From assembly GCA_902619375.1 (NCBI GenBank), contig CACNEB010000003.1, positions 39,527 to 103,526 on the forward strand: a stretch of DNA of 64,000 nt. Direction: 5' to 3'. Position numbers and translations under genes: made by a program. The stretch is from an uncultured Alphaproteobacteria bacterium. Lineage in GTDB: Bacteria; Pseudomonadota; Alphaproteobacteria; HIMB59. The notes beneath the pieces were generated by a model. It searched no databases, was not told the DNA's origin, and saw only the letters and a list, made by a program, of their open reading frames with translations. This document shows positions 49,743-58,258 of this stretch, in pieces; the stretch's first letter is position 1; the number at the start of each line of letters is the position of its first letter.

Positions 49743-49910
49743 ATGATGTCAAAAAAACTAATATTAATAATACTTTCCTCATTTTTTTTAATCACTAGTT
49801 GCGCAACTGTGAGCGAAAAAGCTAATGACGCTTACGATTCTGTAGCGGGTGCCGTATCTAAAGGTTACAACAAAGTTAAAGATACAGTAACCGGCAGCGA
49901 CGACGATTAA
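49743..49910 (+). CDS. Small lipoprotein, 55 aa (below ORF-track cutoff)
   Basis: The frame begins with two in-frame ATGs and encodes a signal peptide with lipobox 'FFLITSC|ATVSEK', then an Asp/Ala/Val/Lys-rich 35-residue tail ('YDSVAGAVSKGYNKVKD') ending in acidic residues. The size and design resemble entericidin-like or other tiny outer-membrane lipoproteins. Base composition in the second half is richer in G and C than its surroundings. The type II signal peptide makes it convincing; its function is unknown. Confidence 0.75.
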   Translation: MMSKKLILIILSSFFLITSCATVSEKANDAYDSVAGAVSKGYNKVKDTVTGSDDD

Positions 49911-49963
49911 GTTTAGCGCTTTACAAGGCGTGCCCTTTAATAAGTTCAAATTAATTTAATTTA

Positions 49964-50689
49964 ATGAAATTTATATCTCTTCAACATATTTCAATTGAGG
50001 ATCCTGGTACGTTTAAAGATTTTCTTTTAGAGGATGGTCATACTATAACAACTATCCAATTGGATGAGGGTGATAGTATTCCAAATAATTTAGATGAATT
50101 TGACGCTATGCTTTGTATGGGTGGACCTATGGATACATTTATGGAGGATCAATATTCATGGTTAGTATCTGAAAAAAAAGCAATAGGTGAATACGTATTA
50201 AACCTTAAGAAACCTTTTTTAGGGTTTTGCTTAGGATGTCAGCTTTTAGGTGAGGTATTAGGAGGAAAAGTAGTTGAGTCTAAACCACCTGAAATTGGCG
50301 TATTGGATATTAACATTGAAACAAGTGCCAAAGAAGATCATATTTTTGGTTTTCTTCCAAATAAAATAAAAGCATTGCAATGGCATTCTTATGAAGTGGT
50401 AGGTTTGGAGACTAACTCTAAAGTGAAAGTTATAGGTACCTCGCCCTCAACAAAATATCAAATATTTGGCTATGACAAGTATGCCTATGGGATTCAATTT
50501 CATTTAGAAATTCGAAAAACCACTGTAGATGATTGGGCTCAAGTTCCTGAATATAAAAATGCTCTAGAAAAATCACTCGGTGCTGATGCCTTACCTCAAA
50601 TGAAAGATATGGTAGCTAAAGAAATTGATACCATGATGATGCAGTGCAACCAAATGTATAAAAATTTCGTTAAAATAACTAAAAATTAG
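49964..50689 (+). CDS. Class I glutamine amidotransferase-like protein
   Basis: A 241-aa stand-alone GATase1 domain related to the amidotransferase half of GMP synthase. It has nucleophile Cys in 'LGFCLGCQLLGEVLGG', and His and Glu in 'GIQFHLEIRKTTVDDW'. Family members include gamma-glutamyl hydrolases acting on polyamines or other small amines as well as uncharacterised amidases. No synthase partner is adjacent. The metallohydrolase gene follows 21 nt later on the same strand. Confidence 0.88.
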   Translation: MKFISLQHISIEDPGTFKDFLLEDGHTITTIQLDEGDSIPNNLDEFDAMLCMGGPMDTFMEDQYSWLVSEKKAIGEYVLNLKKPFLGFCLGCQLLGEVLGGKVVESKPPEIGVLDINIETSAKEDHIFGFLPNKIKALQWHSYEVVGLETNSKVKVIGTSPSTKYQIFGYDKYAYGIQFHLEIRKTTVDDWAQVPEYKNALEKSLGADALPQMKDMVAKEIDTMMMQCNQMYKNFVKITKN

Positions 50690-50710
50690 TTTTTTACTAA
50701 CTTAATTTAG

Positions 50711-51748
50711 ATGCACAGAAGAGATTTTATAAAAAAGGTTATACTTTTTTCATTGTCCTTTGTAATTCTAAAGACAAAAATTATGGCAAACACTCTCTTT
50801 AAACCTTTCAATTTAGTAGATGGGATCTTTGTCAATAACTACATTTCACATAAAAGTAGTTTCAAAGATTTTTGGAAATGGAGGAAGGAATCAAATAAGC
50901 CAGAACCTATTACGTTTCCTATTATTGAAAATGACCCTGAATATTTAAAATCTAATAAATCTAAAAAAACAATTACTTGGGTTGGTCATTCAACATTCTT
51001 ACTACAGATTGATGGTATAAATATATTAACTGACCCCCATTTCACTAAAAGAGCTTCTCCTCTAAGTTTCATGGGACCTGCAAGAACAACACCTCCTGGA
51101 TTAAAAATAGAAGAATTGCCTTTTATTGACTTTGTTTTAATTTCTCATAACCACTACGATCATCTAGACTCAAAAACAATCCAACTTTTATTAAAAAAAC
51201 AAAATGTAAATCAACCTACATTTTTTGTACCACTAAAATTAAAAGATATTTTATCAAAATTAGGTGCAAGAAATGTTATGGAACATGAATGGTGGCAAAT
51301 GACTCAGTTCAAAAACTTAGAAATTCATTCCGTCCCAGTACAACATTGGAGTAAGAGAACATTTAACGATACCAATAAAACACTTTGGTGTGGTTGGGTT
51401 GTTAAAGCAAATAATTTTAAGTATTTTTTTGTAGGCGATACTGGATATTCAAAAGATTTTAAGGATATTCAAAAAAAATTTGGATCGTTTGACTTATCAA
51501 CGATACCCATAGGAGCATATGCCCCAAGATGGTTTATGAAAGACTCGCATTGTAACGTTGAAGAAGCAATTCAAATTCACAAAGATGTTAAATCTAAAAA
51601 ATCTATAGCTATGCATTGGGGAACATTTCAATTAACAGATGAACCTATGGATGAGCCTATAAAATTACTCCAAGAACTAACTAAGCAGTTAAAGATAAGC
51701 AAAGATGAGTTTTCTTATATGACTCACGGTCAAACAAGAAAAATTTAA
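50711..51748 (+). CDS. Metallo-beta-lactamase-fold hydrolase, NAPE-PLD-like, with Tat-type leader
   Basis: A 345-aa protein with a twin-arginine-like N-terminus 'MHRRDFIKKVILFSLSFVIL'. Zinc-site motifs are 'SHNHYDHLD' (HxHxDH), His in 'VPVQHWSKRT', Asp in 'FFVGDTGYSKDF' and His in 'IAMHWGTFQ'. 'TWVGHSTFLLQIDGINILTDP' is the hallmark of the NAPE-PLD/RomA/UlaG branch. It may cleave N-acyl phospholipids or related esters at the outer face of the membrane. It converges on the channel operon. Confidence 0.9.
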   Translation: MHRRDFIKKVILFSLSFVILKTKIMANTLFKPFNLVDGIFVNNYISHKSSFKDFWKWRKESNKPEPITFPIIENDPEYLKSNKSKKTITWVGHSTFLLQIDGINILTDPHFTKRASPLSFMGPARTTPPGLKIEELPFIDFVLISHNHYDHLDSKTIQLLLKKQNVNQPTFFVPLKLKDILSKLGARNVMEHEWWQMTQFKNLEIHSVPVQHWSKRTFNDTNKTLWCGWVVKANNFKYFFVGDTGYSKDFKDIQKKFGSFDLSTIPIGAYAPRWFMKDSHCNVEEAIQIHKDVKSKKSIAMHWGTFQLTDEPMDEPIKLLQELTKQLKISKDEFSYMTHGQTRKI

Positions 51749-51921
51749 GTAAAATAATTATAGGCCTGATATGACAGCGTAATTACAATTACAATTAATG
51801 CCCATATACTTAAATTACTCAAAAACTGTTTAAGGGAAGAGTTTGTATCTAAAAAACGAGGTCCAACTAAAATCAGTAGACATATAAAATAGATAATAGG
51901 CATTATGATTTCAGCAGACAT
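51745..51921 (-). CDS. Small membrane protein, 58 aa, coupled to the channel gene
   Basis: The ATG shares a base with the channel stop (TAATG), giving 58 residues with two hydrophobic stretches: 'IIMPIIYFICLLILVG' and 'IWALIVIVITLSYQAY'. They are separated by 'PRFLDTNSSLKQFLSNL'. The pattern recalls small alphaproteobacterial two-span proteins often found near envelope genes. It overlaps the metallohydrolase end by 4 nt on the opposite strand. Coupling suggests a subunit or assembly factor for the channel, but this is inference. Confidence 0.7.
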   Translation of the reverse strand: MSAEIIMPIIYFICLLILVGPRFLDTNSSLKQFLSNLSIWALIVIVITLSYQAYNYFT

Positions 51922-52703
51922 TATTGATCTTTTTTTAGTTTATCTAAACTAATCTCCTCAGAAAATTGTTCATTTAACTTTTCAGCATTATTTCTGGTTT
52001 TTATCATATCATCCTTTTTTTCGTTCTGATTTACAACTACATCAACCAAAATTGCTATTAGAAGATTTAACATTGTAATAGCACAGACAATTATAAAACT
52101 AAAAAAATAAATCCATGCCCACCAATAAATATCTTGTAGAGGCAACATTACCTGTTCCCAAGATGATAATGTTAAAACTTGAAATAAAGTGATCATTGAA
52201 ATCCCCACATCAGACCATCTCTCGGGTATGCTATTTGAAAAGACTATTGCTCCAATAGTTGCATAAATATAGAGAATTATGAAAAGCAGCAAACTTACAT
52301 AAAAAACTCTTTTTAACGATCCAATCAAAGACTCAATGATTAATTTTAACTCAGGAATAATAGATATAACTCTCAAAACTCTGAATACTCTTAATAATCT
52401 CAAAAGAAGAAAACTGGAGTTGTTAGGTATAGGTATTAATGAGACCAAAACAATAAATGTGTCAAAAATATTCCAACCATTTTTAAAAAAATTTGATTTT
52501 TTCGGCTCTCCTATAAAACGAATTGAAATTTCTATTACAAAAAAAATAGTTATTAAATAATCAAGATATTTAATGAGCTCTCTTGAGAACTCTCCTAAAT
52601 TGTAAGTATTTAAACCGATAGTAAATGCATTAAATATGATGATAAATAAAACTGAGTATTGAAATAACTTGCTTTCTCTGATTTTAAAAAAGGTATGTTT
52701 CAT
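51921..52703 (-). CDS. Single-repeat voltage-gated ion channel (BacNav-like) with unusual filter
   Basis: The track start is a TTG close to the tRNA; the ATG at 52703 gives 260 aa. Six-helix Ion_trans channel: S4 has Arg102, 105, 108 and 111 in 'LRLLRVFRVLRV'. A pore loop 'LFQVLTLSSWEQVMLPL' (about 173-189) and S6 'CAITMLNLLIAILVDVV' follow, and then an acidic/basic coiled tail suited to tetramer assembly. BacNav filters usually read LESW; here the Glu is Ser and a Glu appears three residues later, so ion selectivity is uncertain. Confidence 0.88.
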   Translation of the reverse strand: MKHTFFKIRESKLFQYSVLFIIIFNAFTIGLNTYNLGEFSRELIKYLDYLITIFFVIEISIRFIGEPKKSNFFKNGWNIFDTFIVLVSLIPIPNNSSFLLLRLLRVFRVLRVISIIPELKLIIESLIGSLKRVFYVSLLLFIILYIYATIGAIVFSNSIPERWSDVGISMITLFQVLTLSSWEQVMLPLQDIYWWAWIYFFSFIIVCAITMLNLLIAILVDVVVNQNEKKDDMIKTRNNAEKLNEQFSEEISLDKLKKDQ

Positions 52704-52752
52704 ATTTTTTAAGAATTTATTATCCAAAAAAAGAGTATATAAATCAACCAAT

Positions 52753-52827
52753 GGTTCTGTGGTGAAACGGATATCACACTTGACTACGGATCAAGAATTC
52801 AGGGTTCGAATCCTTGCAGAACCGCCA
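52753..52827 (+). tRNA. tRNA-Arg (anticodon ACG)
   Basis: A complete cloverleaf: 7-bp acceptor GGTTCTG/CAGAACC, D-arm around 'tggtgaaacggatatca', anticodon stem CTTGA/TCAAG with loop CTACGGA (anticodon ACG), T-arm with 'GGTTCGAATCC', discriminator G and an encoded CCA end. The ACG anticodon is deaminated by TadA to read CGN codons. It lies between the channel and panC on the opposite strand, with no obvious terminator after it. Confidence 0.96.
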
Positions 52828-52829
52828 TT

Positions 52830-53660
52830 TTAAATTTTTAAATTATCAATGAGTCTAATTTTGCCTTTATAGATTGCATAAAAAAGTCTCGACTCAGAAA
52901 CTTTACCATTGAAACTTAGGTCCTCATTATTTCTAAATTCGAAGTAATCAAATTCTTCAATATCTTGTTCGACAATAAAATCTTTGGCTTTTTGGTTTGC
53001 AGTATTAATATCAAATGATTTTTCTAAAGTTTTTAGAAAATTTTCTACTTTTTGATGAAAACTTACAAAATCTTGTATTTGTTTTTTACTTAATTTTTCA
53101 TTTCTCGATGAATAGGCAATGCCTTCTTCATTTCTTTTTGTAGGTACAGATACTATTTCTAAAAATTCATATTTTTCTTGAATAAATTTTTCAATTATCT
53201 TGAGTTGCTGAAAATCTTTTTCACCAAAATAAACCTTGTTACTTTTTACAATTGAAAAAAATTTATTTAGTACAGTGATTACACCATCAAAATGTCCTTT
53301 TCTGTATTTATCACAAAGAATATTATTATAATTATTATTTTTTAAAATAGTTTCATCTTTGTTGTAAATTTCTTCTGCTGATGGTTCAAATAATATATCT
53401 ACGTCGTTGTCAGAGCAAAAATCGTAGTCAAGGCCCTTATTCCTAGGATAAGATTTAAAATCTTCTTTACTGTTAAATTGTTTTTCATTTACAAAAATAC
53501 TTACAATAGTTTTGTGATTATCATTTTTTGATTTTTTTATCAGTTCTCCATGTCCCTTATGAAGGGCGCCCATAGTAGGAACAAAACCAATTGAGTATTT
53601 TCGATTTTGATAAGCAGTCAAATATAACTGTAAATTAGAAATGTCTTTAATTATCAACAT
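52830..53660 (-). CDS. panC: Pantothenate synthetase
   Basis: A 276-aa ligase joining pantoate and beta-alanine with ATP. Motifs are 'VGFVPTMGALHKGHGELI' (HIGH-like), 'SIFVNEKQFNSKEDFKSYPR', 'YFGEKDFQQLKII' and 'TKRNEEGIAYSSRNEKLS'. The VNPxQF motif reads VNEKQF, a mild deviation. panB is not adjacent. The rpmH promoter region lies divergently upstream. Confidence 0.95.
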   Translation of the reverse strand: MLIIKDISNLQLYLTAYQNRKYSIGFVPTMGALHKGHGELIKKSKNDNHKTIVSIFVNEKQFNSKEDFKSYPRNKGLDYDFCSDNDVDILFEPSAEEIYNKDETILKNNNYNNILCDKYRKGHFDGVITVLNKFFSIVKSNKVYFGEKDFQQLKIIEKFIQEKYEFLEIVSVPTKRNEEGIAYSSRNEKLSKKQIQDFVSFHQKVENFLKTLEKSFDINTANQKAKDFIVEQDIEEFDYFEFRNNEDLSFNGKVSESRLFYAIYKGKIRLIDNLKI

Positions 53661-53733
53661 AATTTGTTTTTATTTATTGACTTCATATCAATAATTGTTA
53701 AATGTAGGAACCAATTTTTTAGGTGTATTAGCA

Positions 53734-53868
53734 ATGAAAAGAACATATCAACCAAGTCAATTAGTTAGAAAAAGAAGGCATGGATTCCGTTCTAGAATGT
53801 CAACTGTTGGTGGTCGTAAAGTCATTAATGCTAGAAGAGCTAAAGGTCGATCTAGACTGTCTGCTTAA
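53734..53868 (+). CDS. rpmH: 50S ribosomal protein L34 (below ORF-track cutoff)
   Basis: The 44-aa frame '[20 protein letters not shown]' continuing '[18 protein letters not shown]' is a typical L34, missing from the track because of its length. rnpA starts 3 nt after the stop. rpmH-rnpA-yidD-yidC-engB is the classical block, often near the replication origin; no dnaA or DnaA-box cluster was seen here. Confidence 0.98.
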   Translation: MKRTYQPSQLVRKRRHGFRSRMSTVGGRKVINARRAKGRSRLSA

Positions 53869-53871
53869 TTT

Positions 53872-54201
53872 TTGAGACTTCCTACATTAAAAAAATCTTC
53901 CCAATTTTCTCAAATCAGAAACAAAGGGAACTACTTTAAAAGTTCAAGTTTTAATGGCTATATTCTTCATGACGCAGATTTAGAAACTTTTCTAGTTGGT
54001 ATTATAGCTAGTAAAAAGCTTGGCAATGCAGTTGAAAGAAATAGGGCTAAAAGAAGGGCTAGAGAGGCAATTCGAACATGCAGTCTTATAAATACATTAA
54101 ATCAAGTCAAATTTGTAATAATACTCAAAAAAACAGTTTTGAAAGTACCTTTTATTGATTTAAAACAAGATATTGAAAAATTCTTATCTCATGAAAAATA
54201 A
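53872..54201 (+). CDS. rnpA: Ribonuclease P protein component
   Basis: A 109-aa basic protein starting at TTG. The RNR motif is 'NAVERNRAKRRAREAIR', and the N-terminus 'LPTLKKSSQFSQIRNKGNYF' fits RnpA, which helps the RNase P RNA process tRNA 5' ends. Its end overlaps yidD by 11 nt. The RNA component itself is not in this window. Confidence 0.95.
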   Translation: MRLPTLKKSSQFSQIRNKGNYFKSSSFNGYILHDADLETFLVGIIASKKLGNAVERNRAKRRAREAIRTCSLINTLNQVKFVIILKKTVLKVPFIDLKQDIEKFLSHEK

Positions 54202-54427
54202 TATAAAAAAGTTTTGGAAAATAACTTTTATTGCACCGATTAAATTTTATCAATTATTCATATCACCTATGTTACCAAAAACTTGCAGACATCTTCCAAC
54301 ATGCTCTGAATATACAATTGAGGCTATTCAAGAATTTGGTGTTTTAAAAGGAATAACAATGGGAATGGTTAGAATTCTAAAATGTAATCCGTTAGGTTCG
54401 TCTGGTTACGACCCAATAAAAAAATAA
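54191..54427 (+). CDS. yidD: Membrane protein insertion efficiency factor YidD
   Basis: The ATG at 54191 is preferred to the TTG at 54173, giving 78 aa. The core 'APIKFYQLFISPMLPKTCRHLPTCSEYTIEAI' (quoted in part: 'KTCRHLPTCSEYTIEAI') holds the three conserved cysteines (C...C...C) together with 'KCNPLGSSGYDPI'. It is a membrane-associated amphipathic protein aiding YidC. yidC starts 1 nt after its stop. Confidence 0.95.
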   Translation: MKNNIKKFWKITFIAPIKFYQLFISPMLPKTCRHLPTCSEYTIEAIQEFGVLKGITMGMVRILKCNPLGSSGYDPIKK

Positions 54428-54428
54428 T

Positions 54429-56117
54429 ATGGAAAATCAAAAGAACCTATTCCTAGCTATTATTATTTCAATGGCAATTATTTTTGGTTTTCAGTTACTA
54501 GTGCCTCAACCAGAGAGAACGCCAATGACTGAAGAACAAACGAATGATGAAAGTCTTGTTGATCTCAGTATTCAAAAATCTTCATCTAATGTTTTAGTTG
54601 ATAGAGTGGAAGTAATAAATCAAACAGGTAGAGTGAACTTTGATAACTCTAAAATTAAAGGCTCTATTAATTTAAAAGGAGCAGTAATTGATGATCTAAT
54701 CTTAGAAGAATTCAGGGAAACTTTAGATCCAACATCTGACTTAATTGAATTTTTGAATCCTTTAGGATCTGATAATGCCTATTATTTAGATACAGGTTGG
54801 GTAAGCTCTGATAGCACAATTGAATTACCTAATAGTTCTAGTATTTGGATTGCTGATAAAAACACTATTGGTGTTAATGAACCCGTAAAACTGACTTGGA
54901 CTAGTGATCAGAATATTACTTTTGAAAAGATCATAACTCTTGATGAAAACTATTTATTTAGTGTTGATCAAAGGGTTATTAATAATTCAGGTCTTTCTTT
55001 CGACCTTTATCCTTACGGATTATCCAAAAGACAAGGAATTCCAGAGATGCAAAATTTCTTCATTCTTCACGAGGGCCCTCTGTCAATCACTGATGGAGTA
55101 TTGGAAGAATATGATTATGACGATTTAAAAGATGATAAAAAAATTAAACATTCTTCTGTTGGAGGGTGGATTGGGATGACAGATAAGTATTGGCAGACTG
55201 CGATAATCCCCAACCAAAATGAACCTGTTCAGCAGACATATAGATACAACTTTGTTGATGGTATAGATAATTTTCAAACTGATATTGCTGGGGAAAGAAT
55301 AGCTGTTTCAAATAATGCGAGTATCTCTCATAATTTTAAAATTTTTGCAGGACCAAAAATTGTAAATATTATCGACAAATATATGGAGGAATATGGGTTT
55401 GACGGATTTGATCGTTCAGTGGACTTTGGATGGTTTTATTTTTTAACAAAACCTATTTTTAACGTTTTAGAATTTATATACGGGTATGTAGGAAACTTTG
55501 GATGGTCAATAATTCTGTTCACAGTTTTAATGAGAATTTGTTTTTTTCCACTTGCTCAACAATCGTTTAAATCAATGGCAAAAATGAAAAAACTAGCTCC
55601 TGAGATGCAAAGACTTAAAGAACAATACGGAGATGATAGAGCTGGAATGCAAAAAGAAATGATGGCTTTATATAAAAGAGAAAAGGCAAATCCTATAGCT
55701 GGTTGTTTACCAATACTTTTACAGATACCAGTATTCTTTGCCTTATATAAAGTTTTATTTGTAACTATTGAAATGAGACATGCACCTTTTATAGGATGGG
55801 TGCACGATCTCTCTGCGCCTGATCCCTTAGGTGCTCTTACTCTTTTTGGATTTGTGGAATGGAATGTTCCAGGTATTTTGCAAATTCTAAATGTTGGTAT
55901 TTGGCCAATTTTAATGGGTATTTCGATGTATATTCAATTTAAACTTAACCCTGCTCCGGTAGATAAAATGCAGGCCAAAATTTTTGGTTTATTGCCAATA
56001 GTATTCACTTTCATTTTAGGTGGCTTCGCAGCAGGGCTAGTTATTTATTGGACAACAAATAATGTTTTATCTATGGCCCAACAATACATCATACAAAGAA
56101 AAATTATGAAGAGTTAA
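54429..56117 (+). CDS. yidC: Membrane protein insertase YidC
   Basis: A 562-aa proteobacterial YidC: first helix 'LFLAIIISMAIIFGFQLLV', a large periplasmic beta domain (about residues 60-330), then the conserved 60-kDa core 'YGYVGNFGWSIILFTVLMR' with the hydrophilic-groove Arg. Next come 'MKKLAPEMQRLKEQYGDDR', 'NPIAGCLPILLQIPVFFALY' and 'AAGLVIYWTTNNVLSMAQQ'. It inserts and folds inner-membrane proteins. Stop fused to the engB start (TAATG). Confidence 0.98.
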   Translation: MENQKNLFLAIIISMAIIFGFQLLVPQPERTPMTEEQTNDESLVDLSIQKSSSNVLVDRVEVINQTGRVNFDNSKIKGSINLKGAVIDDLILEEFRETLDPTSDLIEFLNPLGSDNAYYLDTGWVSSDSTIELPNSSSIWIADKNTIGVNEPVKLTWTSDQNITFEKIITLDENYLFSVDQRVINNSGLSFDLYPYGLSKRQGIPEMQNFFILHEGPLSITDGVLEEYDYDDLKDDKKIKHSSVGGWIGMTDKYWQTAIIPNQNEPVQQTYRYNFVDGIDNFQTDIAGERIAVSNNASISHNFKIFAGPKIVNIIDKYMEEYGFDGFDRSVDFGWFYFLTKPIFNVLEFIYGYVGNFGWSIILFTVLMRICFFPLAQQSFKSMAKMKKLAPEMQRLKEQYGDDRAGMQKEMMALYKREKANPIAGCLPILLQIPVFFALYKVLFVTIEMRHAPFIGWVHDLSAPDPLGALTLFGFVEWNVPGILQILNVGIWPILMGISMYIQFKLNPAPVDKMQAKIFGLLPIVFTFILGGFAAGLVIYWTTNNVLSMAQQYIIQRKIMKS

Positions 56118-56692
56118 TGAGCCTTGTCTCAAATTATTTCAAAAAACAAACTAAGTTTTTACTAAGCGCTACACAACCTCGTCAATATCCTAATGTAAGT
56201 TTTCCTGAAATAGCTTTCATAGGTAGGTCAAATGTTGGAAAATCTAGTTTAATCAATGCTGTTTTTATGAAAAAACTGGCACATATTTCCAATACCCCCG
56301 GTAAAACAAGACAAATTAATTTTTTTAATCATGGGGATTCAATGATGGTTGTTGATCTTCCTGGGTATGGATTTGCAAAAATATCTCAAAAGGAGGCATT
56401 TCAAATTTCAGATCTTGTCTCTCAATATTTAACATCTCGTGAAAATTTAAAGAAAATATTTGTATTAATTGATAATTCATTGGGGCCAAAAAAAATAGAC
56501 ATAGAGATGATTGACTCGATGAAACAAATAAAACAAAAAATTATTATTTGCTATACAAAAAGTGACAAAAAAATAAAAGAAAAGTCGGCTTTTTTAGACA
56601 ATTTAAATACTGAATTTGAAAACTACATTGTAAGTTCAAAAACAAACGAAAACATATTTGAAATTCAAAAAAAAATTTTTGAATTTTTATAA
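56117..56692 (+). CDS. engB: Ribosome biogenesis GTPase EngB/YsxC
   Basis: A 191-aa small GTPase with G1 'IGRSNVGKSSLINAV', G2/G3 'NTPGKTRQINFF' and 'MVVDLPGYGFAKIS', G4 'CYTKSDK' and G5-like 'SSKTNENIF'. It acts in late 50S assembly. In SAR11-like genomes argB often follows at this point; here a HAD phosphatase follows instead after 43 bp. Confidence 0.96.
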   Translation: MSLVSNYFKKQTKFLLSATQPRQYPNVSFPEIAFIGRSNVGKSSLINAVFMKKLAHISNTPGKTRQINFFNHGDSMMVVDLPGYGFAKISQKEAFQISDLVSQYLTSRENLKKIFVLIDNSLGPKKIDIEMIDSMKQIKQKIIICYTKSDKKIKEKSAFLDNLNTEFENYIVSSKTNENIFEIQKKIFEFL

Positions 56693-56735
56693 ATCTTCTT
56701 GGCTTTTATATAATAAACATTAGTTTAACACGCTT

Positions 56736-57419
56736 ATGAACAATATAACAAATTGGGTTTTTGACTTAGACAATACACTTTATAAAGCGGAGTGTGGTTT
56801 ATTTGATAAAGTACACATACTTATGGGTAAGTTTATTGAAGAAAAATTAAATTTAAACTCTGGGGACGCACAAGCGCTGAGGTCCAAATATTATCATCAA
56901 TATGGAACAACACTCAGAGGTCTTATGATTGAACACCAAGTAAATCCTAATGAATATTTGGACTACGTACATCAAATAAATTACGAAGTAGTTCAACCTA
57001 ACACATCTCTAGCGGAAATATTAAAAAGCTTAAATGGAAAAAAGTATATTTTTACAAATGCTAATTTTGAACATGTGGAAAAAGTTTTAGAAAAACTTCA
57101 TATGACTAATATTTTTGATGGATGTTTTGACATTTCTGAGAGTGATTACATGCCAAAACCTCACAAAGAAGTTTATGACTCATTCCAAAATAAATTCAAT
57201 TTAGACAATAGTTCAACAGCTATGTTTGAAGATCTTCATATTAATTTGAGAGAGCCACATAAAATGGGTTGGCAAACAGTTTGGGTAACGAATAACCTTG
57301 AATACAACCTAAATAAAGATGTCAATCAACAAGAAGATATTCAAAAAATTATTGATGAAAAAGGCTACATATCACACGTTACTGATGATTTGGAAAATTT
57401 CTTAAAAAACGTGATATAA
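56736..57419 (+). CDS. HAD-family pyrimidine 5'-nucleotidase-like phosphatase
   Basis: A 227-aa HAD hydrolase: motif I '[16 protein letters not shown]', motif II '[12 protein letters not shown]', motif III Lys in '[13 protein letters not shown]' and motif IV '[17 protein letters not shown]'. The closest described group is the SDT1/PhnN-type pyrimidine 5'-nucleotidase family common in alphaproteobacteria next to dapD. It dephosphorylates nucleotides or related phosphates in the cytoplasm. dapD follows 7 nt later. Confidence 0.88.
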   Translation: MNNITNWVFDLDNTLYKAECGLFDKVHILMGKFIEEKLNLNSGDAQALRSKYYHQYGTTLRGLMIEHQVNPNEYLDYVHQINYEVVQPNTSLAEILKSLNGKKYIFTNANFEHVEKVLEKLHMTNIFDGCFDISESDYMPKPHKEVYDSFQNKFNLDNSSTAMFEDLHINLREPHKMGWQTVWVTNNLEYNLNKDVNQQEDIQKIIDEKGYISHVTDDLENFLKNVI

Positions 57420-57426
57420 AAGTATT

Positions 57427-58257
57427 ATGAGCCATCAAGATATAATTGAAAAATTATGGGATCAAAGAGATCAGATTAATTTTATTGAGGATAATGAAGC
57501 AAAAAAAAATGTAGAGAGTGTTCTTAACTTATTGGATGAGGGAAAGCTTCGAGTATGTGAAAAAATAGAAAATGATTGGCATGTGCATCAATGGCTTAAA
57601 AAAGCAATCCTTTTAAGTTTTAGAATTCAAGATATGGAAATAATAACTGGCGGTCCAAGCTTTAAAGATGGATCTACTGCATGGTGGGATAAAGTGCCCT
57701 CAAAATTCCAAGATTGGAAATCAGAAAATTTTCAATCAGCTGGTTTTAGAGCTGTTCCTAACTGTGTTGTAAGGAGATCAGCATTTATTGCAAAAAGTGC
57801 AGTGCTTATGCCTTGCTTTGTTAACTTGGGTGCATATGTAGATGAGGGAACCATGGTTGATACTTGGGCTACTGTAGGATCTTGTGCTCAAGTAGGAAAA
57901 AACTGTCATATCTCAGGAGGTGCAGGTATAGGAGGAGTCTTAGAACCTTTGCAGGCAAATCCAGTTATAATAGAGGATAATTGTTTTATTGGTGCGAGGT
58001 CAGAAGTCGCCGAGGGTGTAATTGTTGGAGAGGGATCAGTATTATCCATGGGGGTATTTATTGGTGCTTCAACAAAAATTTATAATCGTGAGACTAAAGA
58101 AATTTATATGGGGAAAGTTCCTCCATATTCTGTAGTCGTTCCGGGTAGTCTTCCAAGCTCTAAAGGAGATGCATCATTGTACTGTATTGTGATTGTGAAA
58201 ACGGTTGATGAAAAAACTCGTTCAAAAACCTCCGTTAATGAATTACTAAGAGATTAA
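57427..58257 (+). CDS. dapD: Tetrahydrodipicolinate N-succinyltransferase
   Basis: A 276-aa left-handed beta-helix acyltransferase with hexapeptide repeats from about residue 110 ('[25 protein letters not shown]', quoted in part: '[17 protein letters not shown]'), '[16 protein letters not shown]' and '[16 protein letters not shown]'. It succinylates tetrahydrodipicolinate in lysine and meso-DAP synthesis. Directly coupled to dapE, whose ATG comes 1 nt after its stop. Confidence 0.97.
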   Translation: MSHQDIIEKLWDQRDQINFIEDNEAKKNVESVLNLLDEGKLRVCEKIENDWHVHQWLKKAILLSFRIQDMEIITGGPSFKDGSTAWWDKVPSKFQDWKSENFQSAGFRAVPNCVVRRSAFIAKSAVLMPCFVNLGAYVDEGTMVDTWATVGSCAQVGKNCHISGGAGIGGVLEPLQANPVIIEDNCFIGARSEVAEGVIVGEGSVLSMGVFIGASTKIYNRETKEIYMGKVPPYSVVVPGSLPSSKGDASLYCIVIVKTVDEKTRSKTSVNELLRD

Positions 58258-58258
58258 A

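Noticed and set aside
53661-53733. Replication origin near rpmH
   Set aside because: The gap is only 73 bp, without DnaA-box clusters, dnaA or dnaN.
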